Shown here: positions 19,708 through 28,835 of the stretch, in pieces
Position numbering within the stretch: the stretch's first letter is position 1
Layout: every line of letters begins with the position of its first letter
From: Allobosea sp. BH3
Lineage (GTDB): Bacteria; Pseudomonadota; Alphaproteobacteria; Rhizobiales; Beijerinckiaceae
Reading direction: 5' to 3'
DNA length: 64,000 nt
Assembly (NCBI RefSeq): GCF_025499465.1
Contig: NZ_JAIMCA010000003.1
Location: 434,001 to 498,000, forward strand
The notes under the pieces: model-generated
Databases searched by the model: none
What the model saw: only the letters and a program-made list of their open reading frames with translations
What the model was told of the DNA's origin: nothing
Program-made: the position numbers and the translations under genes

Positions 19708-21105
19708 TCAGCGGCCGTCAGGCGTCTGGGTGCCCCACCACAGGCCCTTGACCTGATCGTAGTGCTGGCGTGAGTCGTAGACCGCAGCCTTGAGCTTCAG
19801 CGTCTGGGCCGAGAGTTTCCCGACAGCCGAGAGCACCGCATAGGAAGCGACGACGCGGTCGCGCTGCGCGGTCACGAGGCTCGAACGGGCGCTGACCAGT
19901 TCCTGCTGGGCATTGAGGACGTCGAGCGTGGTGCGCTGGCCGACCTTGGCCTCCTCACGCACGCCGGCGAGCGCCGTCTCGGCAGCCTGGACCTGGGCCT
20001 GGGCCGCTGTGATCTGCGCCTTGGCAGCCTCGAGACCGCCCCAAGCGGAGATGATCGCGGCGCGGACGGTGTCGCGCTGCGTATCGACCTCGATGCGGCG
20101 TTGGCCCGCCGTTTCCTTGGCCTGTCGTGTGCGGGAGTAGACCTGCCCACCCTCGTAGATCGGGATGGTCAGCGTGCCGACGACACTCGCCGACATGCGG
20201 TTATCGCCGAAGAGCTGGCTGTCATAGCGCTGCTGGACCAGGCCGCGGACGCCGACGACAGGATAGAGATCCGCCTCGGTGACCTTTACCTGCAGCTCGG
20301 CGGCATCGACGCCGTGGAGCGAGGCGATGATCGCCGGATGGCCGGTGAGGCCATGCTGAAGCGCCAAGGGGAGCGACTTCGGCAACAGATTCTCGATCGG
20401 ACGGCCCGGCGCCAGCGAACGCGGCTCGGCGCCGACATTCTGCCGATAGCGAGCGACCGAGGTCTTGAGGTTCGATTCCGCAAGGATCGCCTGCGACTGG
20501 GCCGAGGAACGACGGGCTTCGGCCTGCGCCACGTCGGTGCGCGTCACTTCGCCGACCTGGAATCGGTCGCGCGTCTGGCGCAGCTGCTCTTCGAGCACCT
20601 CGACGTTGTTGCGGTTGAGCTCAAGGATCGCCGTGTCGCGCAGCACGTTCATATAAGACGTGGCAGCGTCGAGCAGCACGTTCTGCTCGGTGTTGCGCAG
20701 TGTGGCGCGGGCGCCGAGCACCTGCGATTCGGACTGGCTGACCGCGCTGCGCGTCCGGCCTGAATCCCAGATGTTCTGGTCGATCTGCACGCCGGCGCCG
20801 CGAGGCGCCAGGCGGCTCGTGGTCGCGCCGCTTCCGGGCAGATTTGTATCGAGGATGCTGGCGCCGATATCGGCGGAGGCGGTGATGCGGGGCCGATAGC
20901 CCGACAGCGCCTGGGGAACGTTCTCGTCGGTAGCGCGGACGGAAGCCCGCTGGGCATTGAGTGTAGGATTGGCGGAATAGGCCCGCGCGAGCGCGGCATC
21001 CATTGTCTGAGCTTTGCCGGGCGCGGCCCATCCTCCCGCTATCGCCAGAGCGATGACGGCGGAGAGCCCGAACCCGGAAGCCTTGTCTTTATGTCTTTTC
21101 ACCGG
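19708..21105 (-). CDS. tolC: TolC family outer-membrane efflux protein
   Basis: With the GTG start at 21105 the protein has 465 residues and opens with a signal peptide (VKRHKDKASGFGLSAVIALA, cut near GKAQ). Two repeats of the outer-membrane efflux (OEP) domain follow: TMDAALARAYSANPTLNAQRA, then ALQHGLTGHPAIIASLHGVD. Long alpha-helical segments and GQRTTLDVLNAQQEL complete the TolC pattern. TolC forms the outer-membrane channel of tripartite efflux and type I secretion. An ATG at 21141 would add 12 residues and remains possible. It follows pcm by 166 bp. Confidence 0.93.
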   Translation of the reverse strand, partial: PVKRHKDKASGFGLSAVIALAIAGGWAAPGKAQTMDAALARAYSANPTLNAQRASVRATDENVPQALSGYRPRITASADIGASILDTNLPGSGATTSRLAPRGAGVQIDQNIWDSGRTRSAVSQSESQVLGARATLRNTEQNVLLDAATSYMNVLRDTAILELNRNNVEVLEEQLRQTRDRFQVGEVTRTDVAQAEARRSSAQSQAILAESNLKTSVARYRQNVGAEPRSLAPGRPIENLLPKSLPLALQHGLTGHPAIIASLHGVDAAELQVKVTEADLYPVVGVRGLVQQRYDSQLFGDNRMSASVVGTLTIPIYEGGQVYSRTRQAKETAGQRRIEVDTQRDTVRAAIISAWGGLEAAKAQITAAQAQVQAAETALAGVREEAKVGQRTTLDVLNAQQELVSARSSLVTAQRDRVVASYAVLSAVGKLSAQTLKLKAAVYDSRQHYDQVKGLWWGTQTPDGR

Positions 21106-21271
21106 ACGTCTCTCGTGCGCAGTACAAACGCGCCCAGGCATCGCCCCAGCCTCGGCAGAAGGTTCAAAGTCATACCCGTGATGGCGCCCGACGCCAACGC
21201 ATGCCGGATGCCAGAAGCGTTTCCCTGAGAAACTGCCACAAAAATGCGACACCTTCCTTAAGAACCGCCCT

Positions 21272-21913
21272 TCAGAAAACGAACGATTCCGGGCGACGAA
21301 ATTCGGCCAGTATCGGAGCGGCCGCATCGAAAACCGGGCGCCCGGCGACGATATCAGTGGATTTCCGATAAAGCTTGACCCGCGCGGACCGCCCGGAGCC
21401 CTCCACCACGATCAGCCGTCCATCGGCCCGCAGCAGCGGAAAAAGCGTTTCCGGCTGCGTCTCGCAGGCTCCGCTGACCAGAATCACATCGAACGATTCG
21501 TGCGGCGGTTGAGCGGCGACGACCGCGACCGAGGCCGCACCGGCGCTCTTCAAAGCGGTCTCGGCGAAGCTGCGCGCAGCGGCATCGGGCTCCCAAAGCG
21601 TGACTTTTGCGCCCATATGCGACATCAGCGCCGCGCCATAGCCGGAGCCGCCGCCATATTCGAGCGCGTCCTCGCCGGGCTGCAGATCCAGCACCTGAAT
21701 CATCCGCGCGATCACCATCGGCGTCATCAGCGCGCGCCCGGTGCCTGGCAAGGCAATGGACTGGTCGAGATAGGCCAGGTGCGAAAGGCTGCCCGGCACG
21801 AAGGCCTCGCGCGGCACGATGTCCGCCGCCGCGAGCACGGCCCGATCGGTCACGTCATAGGTGCGCAACTGGCAATCGACCATGTTGCGGCGAAGCCCGG
21901 TGAAATCGTCCAT
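21272..21913 (-). CDS. pcm: Protein-L-isoaspartate O-methyltransferase family protein
   Basis: This 213-residue SAM-dependent methyltransferase has the N-terminus RRNMVDCQLRTYDVTDRAVL and the SAM motif ALEYGGGSGYGAALM, with VPREAFVPGSL ahead of it. This is the PCMT family member found beside tolC in Hyphomicrobiales. Members of this clade often lack some residues of the classic repair enzyme, so activity on isoaspartate is uncertain. The start at 21913 was chosen for the family N-terminus. Confidence 0.88.
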   Translation of the reverse strand: MDDFTGLRRNMVDCQLRTYDVTDRAVLAAADIVPREAFVPGSLSHLAYLDQSIALPGTGRALMTPMVIARMIQVLDLQPGEDALEYGGGSGYGAALMSHMGAKVTLWEPDAAARSFAETALKSAGAASVAVVAAQPPHESFDVILVSGACETQPETLFPLLRADGRLIVVEGSGRSARVKLYRKSTDIVAGRPVFDAAAPILAEFRRPESFVF

Positions 21914-22123
21914 GCGCAGAACTCTCCGTGCGCAGCGCCAGTCCCCGCTCGGCCGGCCGGCCTCTAAGACCGCGCAATCGGCTGCGGCGGCTTGCGCCGT
22001 CCATCGCTGCTTTCTGTTCGACGCAAGCGCAAAAGGCAAGCGCACCTTGTGAGGTACGGCGCGGCAGCGTTTACGACGCGGGGAAGAGCATTTTCTGATG
22101 CCAGCGGGCTCCTCTGCACATTC

Positions 22124-22621
22124 TCAGAGCTCTGCGAAGCAAGAGAGCGCCAGCGTGGACCCCGTCGAGCCAACGTAGTTCTTCCGTGTCGCGGCAGGAT
22201 AATCGATCAGTTTGCCGTTTCGTGCTCTCGGCAACTCCGTGGCGACCCGCCCCGGCGGCGCCACAACCCCGACGATCTCGTCGAGATGGCTGTCGTTGAT
22301 GCCGACGATCGGCGTCAGCACCTTGACGCGGACGACGGCGCCACGGGCAAGGCCCGCCCTATCCGGCGCAATCGCATTGCCTTCGTACCAGGATATGTCG
22401 TCCATGGAGCAGACCACGCGGACGAGGTCCTTCGCGGTGATCGAGCGGTTCGGATAGCGCGCTCGCGCAGCCTCGAGTGCGGCCGGCAGCTTGGCGGGCT
22501 CGACCGGCCCCTTTACCCACGCCACCGAAGTGCTTCCGACAGGCGGCGGCAAGGAGCCGCAACCGGAAACCCCGAGCGCCACAACCAGCCCCAGCGTTCC
22601 CCTTCCGTAAAGCTTGCGCAT
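22124..22621 (-). CDS. Hypothetical lipoprotein
   Basis: This 165-residue protein has a short basic N-terminus, a hydrophobic segment and the lipobox VSGC at residues 18-21, followed by GSLPPPVG. It is therefore likely anchored in a membrane facing the periplasm. A GGGGGA sequence lies 7 bases before the ATG. The mature part (AVVRVKVLTPIVGINDSHLDE) has no family I recognise. Confidence 0.7.
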   Translation of the reverse strand: MRKLYGRGTLGLVVALGVSGCGSLPPPVGSTSVAWVKGPVEPAKLPAALEAARARYPNRSITAKDLVRVVCSMDDISWYEGNAIAPDRAGLARGAVVRVKVLTPIVGINDSHLDEIVGVVAPPGRVATELPRARNGKLIDYPAATRKNYVGSTGSTLALSCFAEL

Positions 22622-23049
22622 GCATCCCCCCGCGACGAGCTCTTGGAGCACCAGCCAGACGTCTAGACAAGATGGCAGGATCGTCTTGCGTCGCCGTTGC
22701 CTAAGCTTCGGGGATCTTCTGAACGACAGCCGACGCAATGGCAACATTGCGTCCTCAGACGGCATTGGTTGTCCGTCTCGTCCTCGATTCGGAAGTGGGG
22801 CGCTGTCGACTGTAGGAAATCCGGCTGAGACGCACGGCCGGCATCCGAACCGCCGGCCAAAACCAAATCCGACATTCTCGAGCATCTCGGTCGGCTTGCC
22901 GAGACGGGGCTCGCCGATTCTGCTTGGTCGCAGCGACCAGCAACCGGACCAACGACGACTGTGGTCGCCAACAAAAGCGAAAAGATACCGCCGAACTCGC
23001 TCCGACCTGGAAAGCCAGGAAACGCTAGTATTTCGACTGGGATCTGGAA
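22622..23049. other. Intergenic stretch without a recognised gene
   Basis: About 430 bases lie between the lipoprotein gene and the tRNA-Asn terminator. Open frames here are short and lack ribosome binding sites. One GC-rich inverted pair (GGCCGGC/GCCGGCC near 22835-22860) is visible; otherwise I see nothing. Confidence 0.5.
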
Positions 23050-23067
23050 AGCGCCGCAAGAGGCGCT
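23050..23067 (-). terminator. Hairpin after tRNA-Asn
   Basis: A 6-bp stem AGCGCC/GGCGCT with a six-base loop begins at the end of the tRNA CCA. It is followed on the minus strand by TTTCC, a modest terminator candidate. Confidence 0.4.
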
Positions 23068-23141
23068 GGCTCCCGGAGCAGGATTCGAACCTGCGACCAA
23101 TCGATTAACAGTCGATTGCTCTACCGCTGAGCTATCCGGGA
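23067..23141 (-). tRNA. tRNA-Asn (GTT)
   Basis: The minus strand folds as a cloverleaf: acceptor arm TCCCGGA/TCCGGGA, D-loop region TAGCTCAGCGGTAGAGCA, anticodon loop CTGTTAA with anticodon GTT, and T-arm GGTTCGAATCC. The discriminator is G and CCA is encoded. Confidence 0.97.
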
Positions 23142-23313
23142 ACGAACAGTGGCGGCGTCATAGCCGCGACATCTCGGTCGCGCAAGCCCCTAGCGAGCCG
23201 GCGGAGCATTTTATCATCGTTTCAGTGGAACGCGCGATGCCGGGTTGCGGCCGCGCGCGGCTTGTGGTTATTGCGCTCTCGCTGAAGCGGCCAAGGCGCT
23301 GCTTTCGCCGGAA

Positions 23314-23387
23314 GGCCTCGTGGCGGAGTGGTTACGCAGAGGACTGCAAATCCTTGCACCCCGGTTCGATTCCGGGCGAGGCCTCCA
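23314..23387 (+). tRNA. tRNA-Cys (GCA)
   Basis: The cloverleaf has acceptor GGCCTCG/CGAGGCC, anticodon loop ACTGCAAA with anticodon GCA, T-arm CGGTTCGATTCCG, discriminator T and an encoded CCA. It is divergent from tRNA-Asn, 172 bp away. Confidence 0.97.
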
Positions 23388-23472
23388 AAAAATTCGACAG
23401 AACCGATGACCTGCCTTCGGCGTATACAGCGCCGATAGAAGGCGCATGCGCGCCGCACCGTTCGGCGAGGTC

Positions 23473-24927
23473 ATGACGAAACGCGCCCTGCACTGGTTCC
23501 GGGACGATCTGCGTCTCGCCGACAACCCCGCTCTCACCTGCGCCGCCGAGGCGGAAGCCACCGTCTGCGTCTATATTCTGGATGAAGGCAGCGACCGCCG
23601 GCCGCTCGGCGGGGCTTCGCGCTGGTGGCTGTCGCGCTCGCTCACCGCTCTTTCCGAAGCGCTAGACAGCAAGGGCGGAAGGCTCGACATCCTGCGCGGC
23701 GATCCGGAAAAGCTCCTGCCGGCCCTGGTCGAATCCGCCCGTATTGAGCGCGTGACCTGGAATCGCCGCTACGAAGCCCCCTCCATCGCTCTCGATACCC
23801 GGCTCAAGGAGGCGCTTTCGGGCGCCGGCGTCGAGGTCCGCAGCTTCAATGGCAGCCTGCTGAACGAGCCTTGGCAGGTCACGACCCGCACCGGCACCCC
23901 GATGAAGGTCTTCACGCCCTATTGGCGCGCGGCGCGCGAGCGCGGCGAGCCGGACGCTCCCCTGCCCGCTCCCAAGCGCCTGACAGCCTTGCCGCTGCCC
24001 GATTCGATCAAGGGCAAAATCTGCGGATTGGCCGAGCTCGGCCTCGAACCGACGAATCCGGACTGGGCCGGCGGATTGCGCGAAAGCTGGACGCCGGGCG
24101 AGCATGGCGCGCTGGCGCGGTTCGATAATTTCCTGGACGGCGCGCTCGGCGGCTATGCCCCGGGCCGTGACAAGCCGGCCCGCGATTCGACCTCGCGGCT
24201 CTCCCCGCATCTGCGCTTCGGCGAGATCAGCCCACGGCAAATCTGGCATGCGCTCGGGACGGCGCGCGAAAGCGGAGAGGCAGCAGGCTCTGCCACCGAC
24301 GCGGAGAAATTCCTGTCGGAAATCGGCTGGCGGGAGTTCTCCTACCATCTGCTCTTCCACAATCCGGATCTCGCGACACGGAACTACGATTCGCGCTTCG
24401 ATGCCTTTCCGTGGAATCGGGACGACGATTCGCTGCGCCGCTGGCAGCGCGGCCTGACCGGCATCCCGCTCGTCGATGCCGGGATGCGCGAGCTCTGGCA
24501 CACCGGCTGGATGCATAACCGCGTCCGCATGGTCGTCGCCTCCTTCCTCATCAAGCACCTGCTGCTGGACTGGCGCGAGGGCGAGGCCTGGTTCTGGGAC
24601 ACGCTGGTGGATGCCGATCCGGCCAACAACGCCGCGAGCTGGCAGTGGGTGGCTGGATCGGGAGCCGATGCCGCCCCCTATTTCCGGATCTTCAACCCGG
24701 TCACGCAGGGCGAGACCCACGATCCACAGGGCGCTTACATCAGGCGGTGGATACCGGAGCTGGCCGGGCTCTCCGATGGCGATATCCACCAGCCCTGGAA
24801 GGCGTCTGCCGCCGCGCTGCGCGAGGCGAGCGTCCGGATCGGCGAGACCTACCCGGCGCCAATCGTCGATCTCGCCTTCGGCCGTCAGAGGGCACTCGAT
24901 GCCTTCGCCAGCATCCGCAACGGCTGA
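23473..24927 (+). CDS. phrB: Deoxyribodipyrimidine photolyase (class I)
   Basis: This 484-residue flavoprotein repairs UV-induced pyrimidine dimers with light. The N-terminal photolyase domain starts HWFRDDLRLADNPAL. The C-terminal FAD domain has TSRLSPHLRFGEISPR, GWREFSYHLLFHNP, MRELWHTGWMHNR and the signature SWQWVAGSGADAAPYFRIFN. The start at 23473 has GAGG just upstream; an ATG nine codons earlier is not conserved. It converges with an SDR gene nine bases away. Confidence 0.95.
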   Translation: MTKRALHWFRDDLRLADNPALTCAAEAEATVCVYILDEGSDRRPLGGASRWWLSRSLTALSEALDSKGGRLDILRGDPEKLLPALVESARIERVTWNRRYEAPSIALDTRLKEALSGAGVEVRSFNGSLLNEPWQVTTRTGTPMKVFTPYWRAARERGEPDAPLPAPKRLTALPLPDSIKGKICGLAELGLEPTNPDWAGGLRESWTPGEHGALARFDNFLDGALGGYAPGRDKPARDSTSRLSPHLRFGEISPRQIWHALGTARESGEAAGSATDAEKFLSEIGWREFSYHLLFHNPDLATRNYDSRFDAFPWNRDDDSLRRWQRGLTGIPLVDAGMRELWHTGWMHNRVRMVVASFLIKHLLLDWREGEAWFWDTLVDADPANNAASWQWVAGSGADAAPYFRIFNPVTQGETHDPQGAYIRRWIPELAGLSDGDIHQPWKASAAALREASVRIGETYPAPIVDLAFGRQRALDAFASIRNG

Positions 24928-24936
24928 CGCGGCCGA

Positions 24937-25734
24937 TCACCCTGCCTTGGTGGTTCGCTGCGCCACGCGCGACATCAGCGCGAAGTACGCCCCATAGGGC
25001 AGGCAGCGCCCGATCTTGAGCAGCCATGCGAGCCGGCGCGGGAAGGCGATCTCGAAGCCGCCGCGCTCGAAGCCGTCGACGATTCGCCTTGCGCCCTCCT
25101 CGACCGTCATCAGGAACGGCATGGCAAAGCGGTTCTGCCGCGTCATCGGCGTGTCGATGAAGCCCGGATTGACGACCTGCAGCCGCACGCCCGCCGCCTC
25201 GCAGTCGAAGCGCAGGGATTCGCAGAGATGGATCGCGGCAGCCTTGGAGGCGCCATAGGCCGCCGCGCCCGGCAGGCCGCGATAGCCGACCAGCGAGGCG
25301 TTGACCGCGACCTGTCCGCGCCCGCGCTTCATCATCGAGCGCAGCGCCGGCGAGAGGCCGTTGGCGACCCCGACGAGATTGACGGAGATCGCCTCCGCGA
25401 CGTTCTCGCCATTGACCGGCTCGACCGTGCGACTCTGCGGAGCGATTCCCGCATTCAGGAAGGCCAGCGCGAGCGGGCCATGGATGGCCTCGATGGTCTC
25501 GACGGTCGAGCGCATGCCACGCGCATTGGTCACGTCGCCGGTGTGGGCGACGATCCGGCCCGGCAGCCCCTCCGCCTGCCGCGCGACCGCCTCCAGCCCG
25601 TCGATCCTCCGGGCGGTGACGGCGACCGTCCAGCCGCGGCGCGCCAGCTCCAACGCGACGGCCGCGCCGATGCCGGAGCTTGCGCCCGTCACCCAGGCAA
25701 CGCCGTCCTGCGGTTTCATGCGGCTCGTGGCCAT
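24937..25734 (-). CDS. SDR family oxidoreductase
   Basis: This 265-residue classical short-chain dehydrogenase has the Rossmann motif TGASSGIG near residue 17, NAGIAPQ, an Asn-Ala-Ser region (VNASLVGYRG) and the catalytic YGASK, followed by NPGFIDTPMT. The substrate cannot be told. GGAG precedes the ATG at 25734. Confidence 0.92.
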   Translation of the reverse strand: MATSRMKPQDGVAWVTGASSGIGAAVALELARRGWTVAVTARRIDGLEAVARQAEGLPGRIVAHTGDVTNARGMRSTVETIEAIHGPLALAFLNAGIAPQSRTVEPVNGENVAEAISVNLVGVANGLSPALRSMMKRGRGQVAVNASLVGYRGLPGAAAYGASKAAAIHLCESLRFDCEAAGVRLQVVNPGFIDTPMTRQNRFAMPFLMTVEEGARRIVDGFERGGFEIAFPRRLAWLLKIGRCLPYGAYFALMSRVAQRTTKAG

Positions 25735-25900
25735 GGCAGCTCCAGGGAACAGGAGCTTCCATCTAGGCGGCGAAAGCCGGCACCGGAAGCCATGCGAGCT
25801 CCGCCATCCCCGCTATCCCTGCAACGAGGTGGCAAGATCGGCGCGATCGGTGCAGTCTGCCCGCCACGGCGCCGCGGCGCTTCAGCGAGATCACGAGACG

Positions 25901-26617
25901 ATGCCGACAGAATTGCTGTTCCGCGAGGATGCTTATCTCAAGGAGACGCCCGCCACCGTGGAGGCGGTCAACGAGCGCGGCGGAATCATCCTCGACCGTA
26001 CCGTCTTCTACGCGACAGGCGGCGGCCAGCCCGGCGATGCGGGGCAGATTCGCCGCGCAGATGGCAGCCTGATCGACATCGGCACCACGATCTATGACCC
26101 CGAGGACAAGAGCCGGGTGATCCATGTGCCGCTCGAAGGCCAGGCTCTGCCGGCGCCGGGCGAGGCGGTGACGGTCGTGCTCGACTGGGAGCGCCGCTTC
26201 AAGCGCATGCGGATCCATACAGCGCTTCACCTGCTCAGCGTCGTGCTGGCCTACCCCGTCACCGGCGGCTCGATCGGCGAAGGCGACGGGCGGCTCGACT
26301 TCGACATTCCCGAAGGCGGGCTCGACAAGGCCGAAGTGGCGGAAAAGCTCAATGCGCTGGTGGCGCGCAACGCTGACGTCACCGAGCGCTGGATCACCGA
26401 TGAGGAGCTCGACGCCAATCCGGGCCTCGTCAAGACGATGTCGGTGAAGCCCCCGCGCGGCTCCGGAAGGGTCAGGCTCGTCGCCATCGGCGACATCGAT
26501 CTGCAGCCCTGCGGCGGCACCCATGTCCGCAACACGTCCGAGATCGGGCTTGTCGCCGTCACCGACATCGAGAAGAAGGGCAAGCAGAACCGGCGCGTCC
26601 GGATTGCGTTGGCCTGA
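25901..26617 (+). CDS. Alanyl-tRNA editing protein (AlaX-like)
   Basis: This 238-residue protein matches the stand-alone editing domain that hydrolyses mischarged Ser- or Gly-tRNA-Ala. The N-terminus has FYATGGGQPGDAG. The zinc-binding motif HxxxH is in RIHTALHLL, and the second metal pair is in LQPCGGTHVRNTSEIG. It is followed 19 bases later by a sulfurtransferase gene and then a cupin gene, so the three may form an operon. Confidence 0.92.
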   Translation: MPTELLFREDAYLKETPATVEAVNERGGIILDRTVFYATGGGQPGDAGQIRRADGSLIDIGTTIYDPEDKSRVIHVPLEGQALPAPGEAVTVVLDWERRFKRMRIHTALHLLSVVLAYPVTGGSIGEGDGRLDFDIPEGGLDKAEVAEKLNALVARNADVTERWITDEELDANPGLVKTMSVKPPRGSGRVRLVAIGDIDLQPCGGTHVRNTSEIGLVAVTDIEKKGKQNRRVRIALA

Positions 26618-26636
26618 AGGAACCGAGGATAAGCCC

Positions 26637-27494
26637 ATGTCCCGCGAAGACGTTTTCGTTTCGACCGACTGGCTCGCCGCGCATCTCGACGACCCCAATG
26701 TCGTGGTGGTCGACGGCTCCTGGTATCTGCCGGTTCACAACAAGGACCCGCATGCCGAATATGCCGAGCGGCGCATCCCTGGCGCGCTGCGCTTCGACAT
26801 CGACACGGTGAAGGACACCGGCTCGGCGCTGCCGCATATGATGCCGACGGCCGAAGCCTTCGCCGCCACGGTCGGCGCGATGGGCATCGGCGATGGCATG
26901 CGCATCGTCGTCTATGACGGGCTCGGCCTGTTCTCGGCGCCGCGCGTGCGCTGGACCTTCCGCAGCTTCGGCGCGCCGGATGTCGTCATCCTCGAGGGCG
27001 GCTTTCCGAAATGGCAGGCCGAGGGCCGGCCGATCGAGAACGGCCCTCCCCGCGCTCGCGCCGCCCGCAGCTTCACCGCCAGGCTCGACAACTCCGCTAT
27101 CGTCGGCGCCGACGATGTCGCCAAGGCACTGGCCGACGGTGCGGTGCAGGTGGTCGATGCCCGCCCGGCTGATCGCTTCCGCGGCGAGGCGCCGGAGCCG
27201 CGACCGGGCGTCCGCTCCGGCCATATGCCGGGCTCCCTCAACCTACCCTTCCCCGCCATCGCGGCGGACGGAACGCTGAAATCACCGGAGGCGATCGCAG
27301 CCGCTTTCGCAGAGGCCGGCGTCGATCTCGACAAGCCGCTGATCACGAGCTGCGGCTCGGGCGTTTCGGCCGCGATCCTCTCGACGGCGCTGGAGACGAT
27401 CGGGAAGCCGGCGCGCGCGATCTATGACGGCTCCTGGGCCGAATGGGGCGCGAGCGACCGGCCGATCACGACAGGGCCGGCCAAGAAGAGCTGA
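26637..27494 (+). CDS. sseA: Sulfurtransferase (3-mercaptopyruvate sulfurtransferase type)
   Basis: This 285-residue tandem-rhodanese protein has an inactive N-terminal domain (VVVVDGSWYLPVHNKDP, ERRIPGALRFDID) and an active C-terminal domain (VQVVDARPADRFRGEAPEPR, GHMPGSLNLPF). The catalytic Cys lies in SCGSGVSA, a loop of the mercaptopyruvate type rather than the CRKG-T of rhodaneses. It moves sulfur from 3-mercaptopyruvate to thiophilic acceptors. Confidence 0.93.
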   Translation: MSREDVFVSTDWLAAHLDDPNVVVVDGSWYLPVHNKDPHAEYAERRIPGALRFDIDTVKDTGSALPHMMPTAEAFAATVGAMGIGDGMRIVVYDGLGLFSAPRVRWTFRSFGAPDVVILEGGFPKWQAEGRPIENGPPRARAARSFTARLDNSAIVGADDVAKALADGAVQVVDARPADRFRGEAPEPRPGVRSGHMPGSLNLPFPAIAADGTLKSPEAIAAAFAEAGVDLDKPLITSCGSGVSAAILSTALETIGKPARAIYDGSWAEWGASDRPITTGPAKKS

Positions 27495-27507
27495 ATGGGA
27501 GGGTGCC

Positions 27508-28011
27508 ATGGGTCACGACCACGACCATCCGCAGGATCATGATCACGAGCCGCGCTGGAAGCATGACGGCGTGCGCGTGATCTCGGGCGACAAGCTCGAC
27601 CCGAACACGGCGCAGACGCCCGGCATGTTCAGGCAGGCAGCAATCAACCATGCCCGCGTCGGCGCGCAGAAGATCTGGGCCGGGACGGTGGCGATCGAGC
27701 CCAACGCCAAGACCGGCGTGCACCATCACGGCGAGCTCGAAAGCGTGATTTACGTGGTGAGCGGCAAGGCGCGCATGCGCTGGGGCGAGCGGCTGGAATT
27801 CGTCGCCGAAGCAGGGCCGGGCGACTTCATCTACGTGCCGCCCTTCGTGCCGCATCAGGAGATCAACGCCGACCCGGACAACCCGCTGCAATGCGTGCTG
27901 GTGCGCTCCGATAACGAGGCCGTGGTCGTCAACATCACCGATGTCGACCCGGTCGAGAAGCCGGAAGAGGTCTACTGGGTCGACCCGATCCACAAGCACC
28001 CGCACGGGTGA
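27508..28011 (+). CDS. Cupin domain protein with His-rich N-terminus
   Basis: This 167-residue protein opens with a His/Asp-rich tail (MGHDHDHPQDHDHEPRWKHD) likely to bind metal. A single cupin barrel follows, with GVHHHGELESVIYVVSGKARM and PGDFIYVPPFVPHQEI as its two metal-ligand motifs. The substrate is unknown. GGGAGGG precedes the ATG; it lies 13 bases after sseA. Confidence 0.9.
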   Translation: MGHDHDHPQDHDHEPRWKHDGVRVISGDKLDPNTAQTPGMFRQAAINHARVGAQKIWAGTVAIEPNAKTGVHHHGELESVIYVVSGKARMRWGERLEFVAEAGPGDFIYVPPFVPHQEINADPDNPLQCVLVRSDNEAVVVNITDVDPVEKPEEVYWVDPIHKHPHG

Positions 28012-28020
28012 GACGGACGC

Positions 28021-28512
28021 TCAACCTGTCTCGAAATCACCTGGCTGCGGCGGGGCGATTGGGGTGAACAGCGTGCGGTCGGGCTTGATGTCGAGTAGCG
28101 GCGTCTTGTCGAGACAGTCGAGCCCACGCACCAACAGCACCGAACCCTCGCGCTGAACCAACGTCGCGATTGAGGTGCCGATGGGGTTTGGCCTCACCGG
28201 CGTGCGCAGCGCGAAGGTGCCATAGGTCTCGCCGTTATTGGCCGGGCTCTGGCGCACGAGGTCGCGGCGCGACTGATGCAGCCAGTAGAGCACCTCCAGC
28301 CGCTCGAAGCGCTCGATTCCCTCCAGCGCCTCATGCCAGGGCGCAAAGAGCTCGATCCGGCAGATCGGCCCGTCCGCCCTGCCCTGGCGCGGGCAGGTCA
28401 GCCGCGAAGTCCAGGGCGTGCGAATGGTGCCGATGAAGGCGAGGCCGGCATCGGTCGCCTGCGGCGGCGCGACAGCGACCTCCCTGTCGCGAATCTCGTT
28501 CTCGCGGACCAT
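28021..28512 (-). CDS. trmO: tRNA (N6-threonylcarbamoyladenosine37-N6)-methyltransferase TrmO/TsaA family
   Basis: This 163-residue protein belongs to the UPF0066/YaeB beta-barrel family that methylates t6A37 in some tRNAs. Conserved stretches are FIGTIRTPWTSR, LEVLYWLHQSRRDL, TYGTFALRTPVRPNPIGTS and GLDCLDKTPLLDIKP. Its ATG overlaps the stop of mop in a TGATG junction, so the two are co-translated. Homologues sit in molybdate loci of several bacteria, and the tRNA role of this copy is less certain. Confidence 0.85.
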   Translation of the reverse strand: MVRENEIRDREVAVAPPQATDAGLAFIGTIRTPWTSRLTCPRQGRADGPICRIELFAPWHEALEGIERFERLEVLYWLHQSRRDLVRQSPANNGETYGTFALRTPVRPNPIGTSIATLVQREGSVLLVRGLDCLDKTPLLDIKPDRTLFTPIAPPQPGDFETG

Positions 28513-28718
28513 CAGTCCACCGCGATCATGACGTCGGAGGCCTTGATCACCGCATAGGCCTCTTGCCCCACGGCGAGCTTGAGGTCGTCCACGGCGGCAT
28601 TGGTGATCGACGAGGTCACGATCGCGCCGCCGATGTCGATGCGGATATGGGCCGTGGTCGCACCCTTGGTGATCTCGACGACCTTGCCCTTGAGCTGGTT
28701 GCGCGCGCTGATTCTCAT
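28512..28718 (-). CDS. mop: Molybdopterin/molybdate-binding TOBE protein (Mop)
   Basis: This 68-residue single Mop/TOBE domain (MRISARNQLKGKVVEITKGA to AYAVIKASDVMIAVD) binds molybdate as a small oligomer and stores it in the cytoplasm. GAGGG lies eight bases before the ATG. It is divergent from modABC across a 117-bp region with a ModE-like site, and co-transcribed with the trmO-like gene. Confidence 0.9.
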   Translation of the reverse strand: MRISARNQLKGKVVEITKGATTAHIRIDIGGAIVTSSITNAAVDDLKLAVGQEAYAVIKASDVMIAVD

Positions 28719-28788
28719 CTCGATCCCTCTCCATGGGGCAGCCAGCGGCCGGACGGCTCCTTGACTTGGCTCCGGGCGCACGGCAACC

Positions 28789-28815
28789 ATCGCTATACCC
28801 GACGATATACAACGA
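28789..28815. promoter_or_regulatory. Candidate ModE operator between mop and modA
   Basis: The sequence ATCGCTATA, eight bases, then TATACAACGA forms an imperfect palindrome closely resembling the ModE box (ATCGnTATA half-sites) of molybdate operons. It lies about 20 bases upstream of the modA start and 71 bases from the mop start, so one site could control both directions. Confidence 0.6.
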
Positions 28816-28835
28816 CAAGGCAAGCGAGGAACAGC

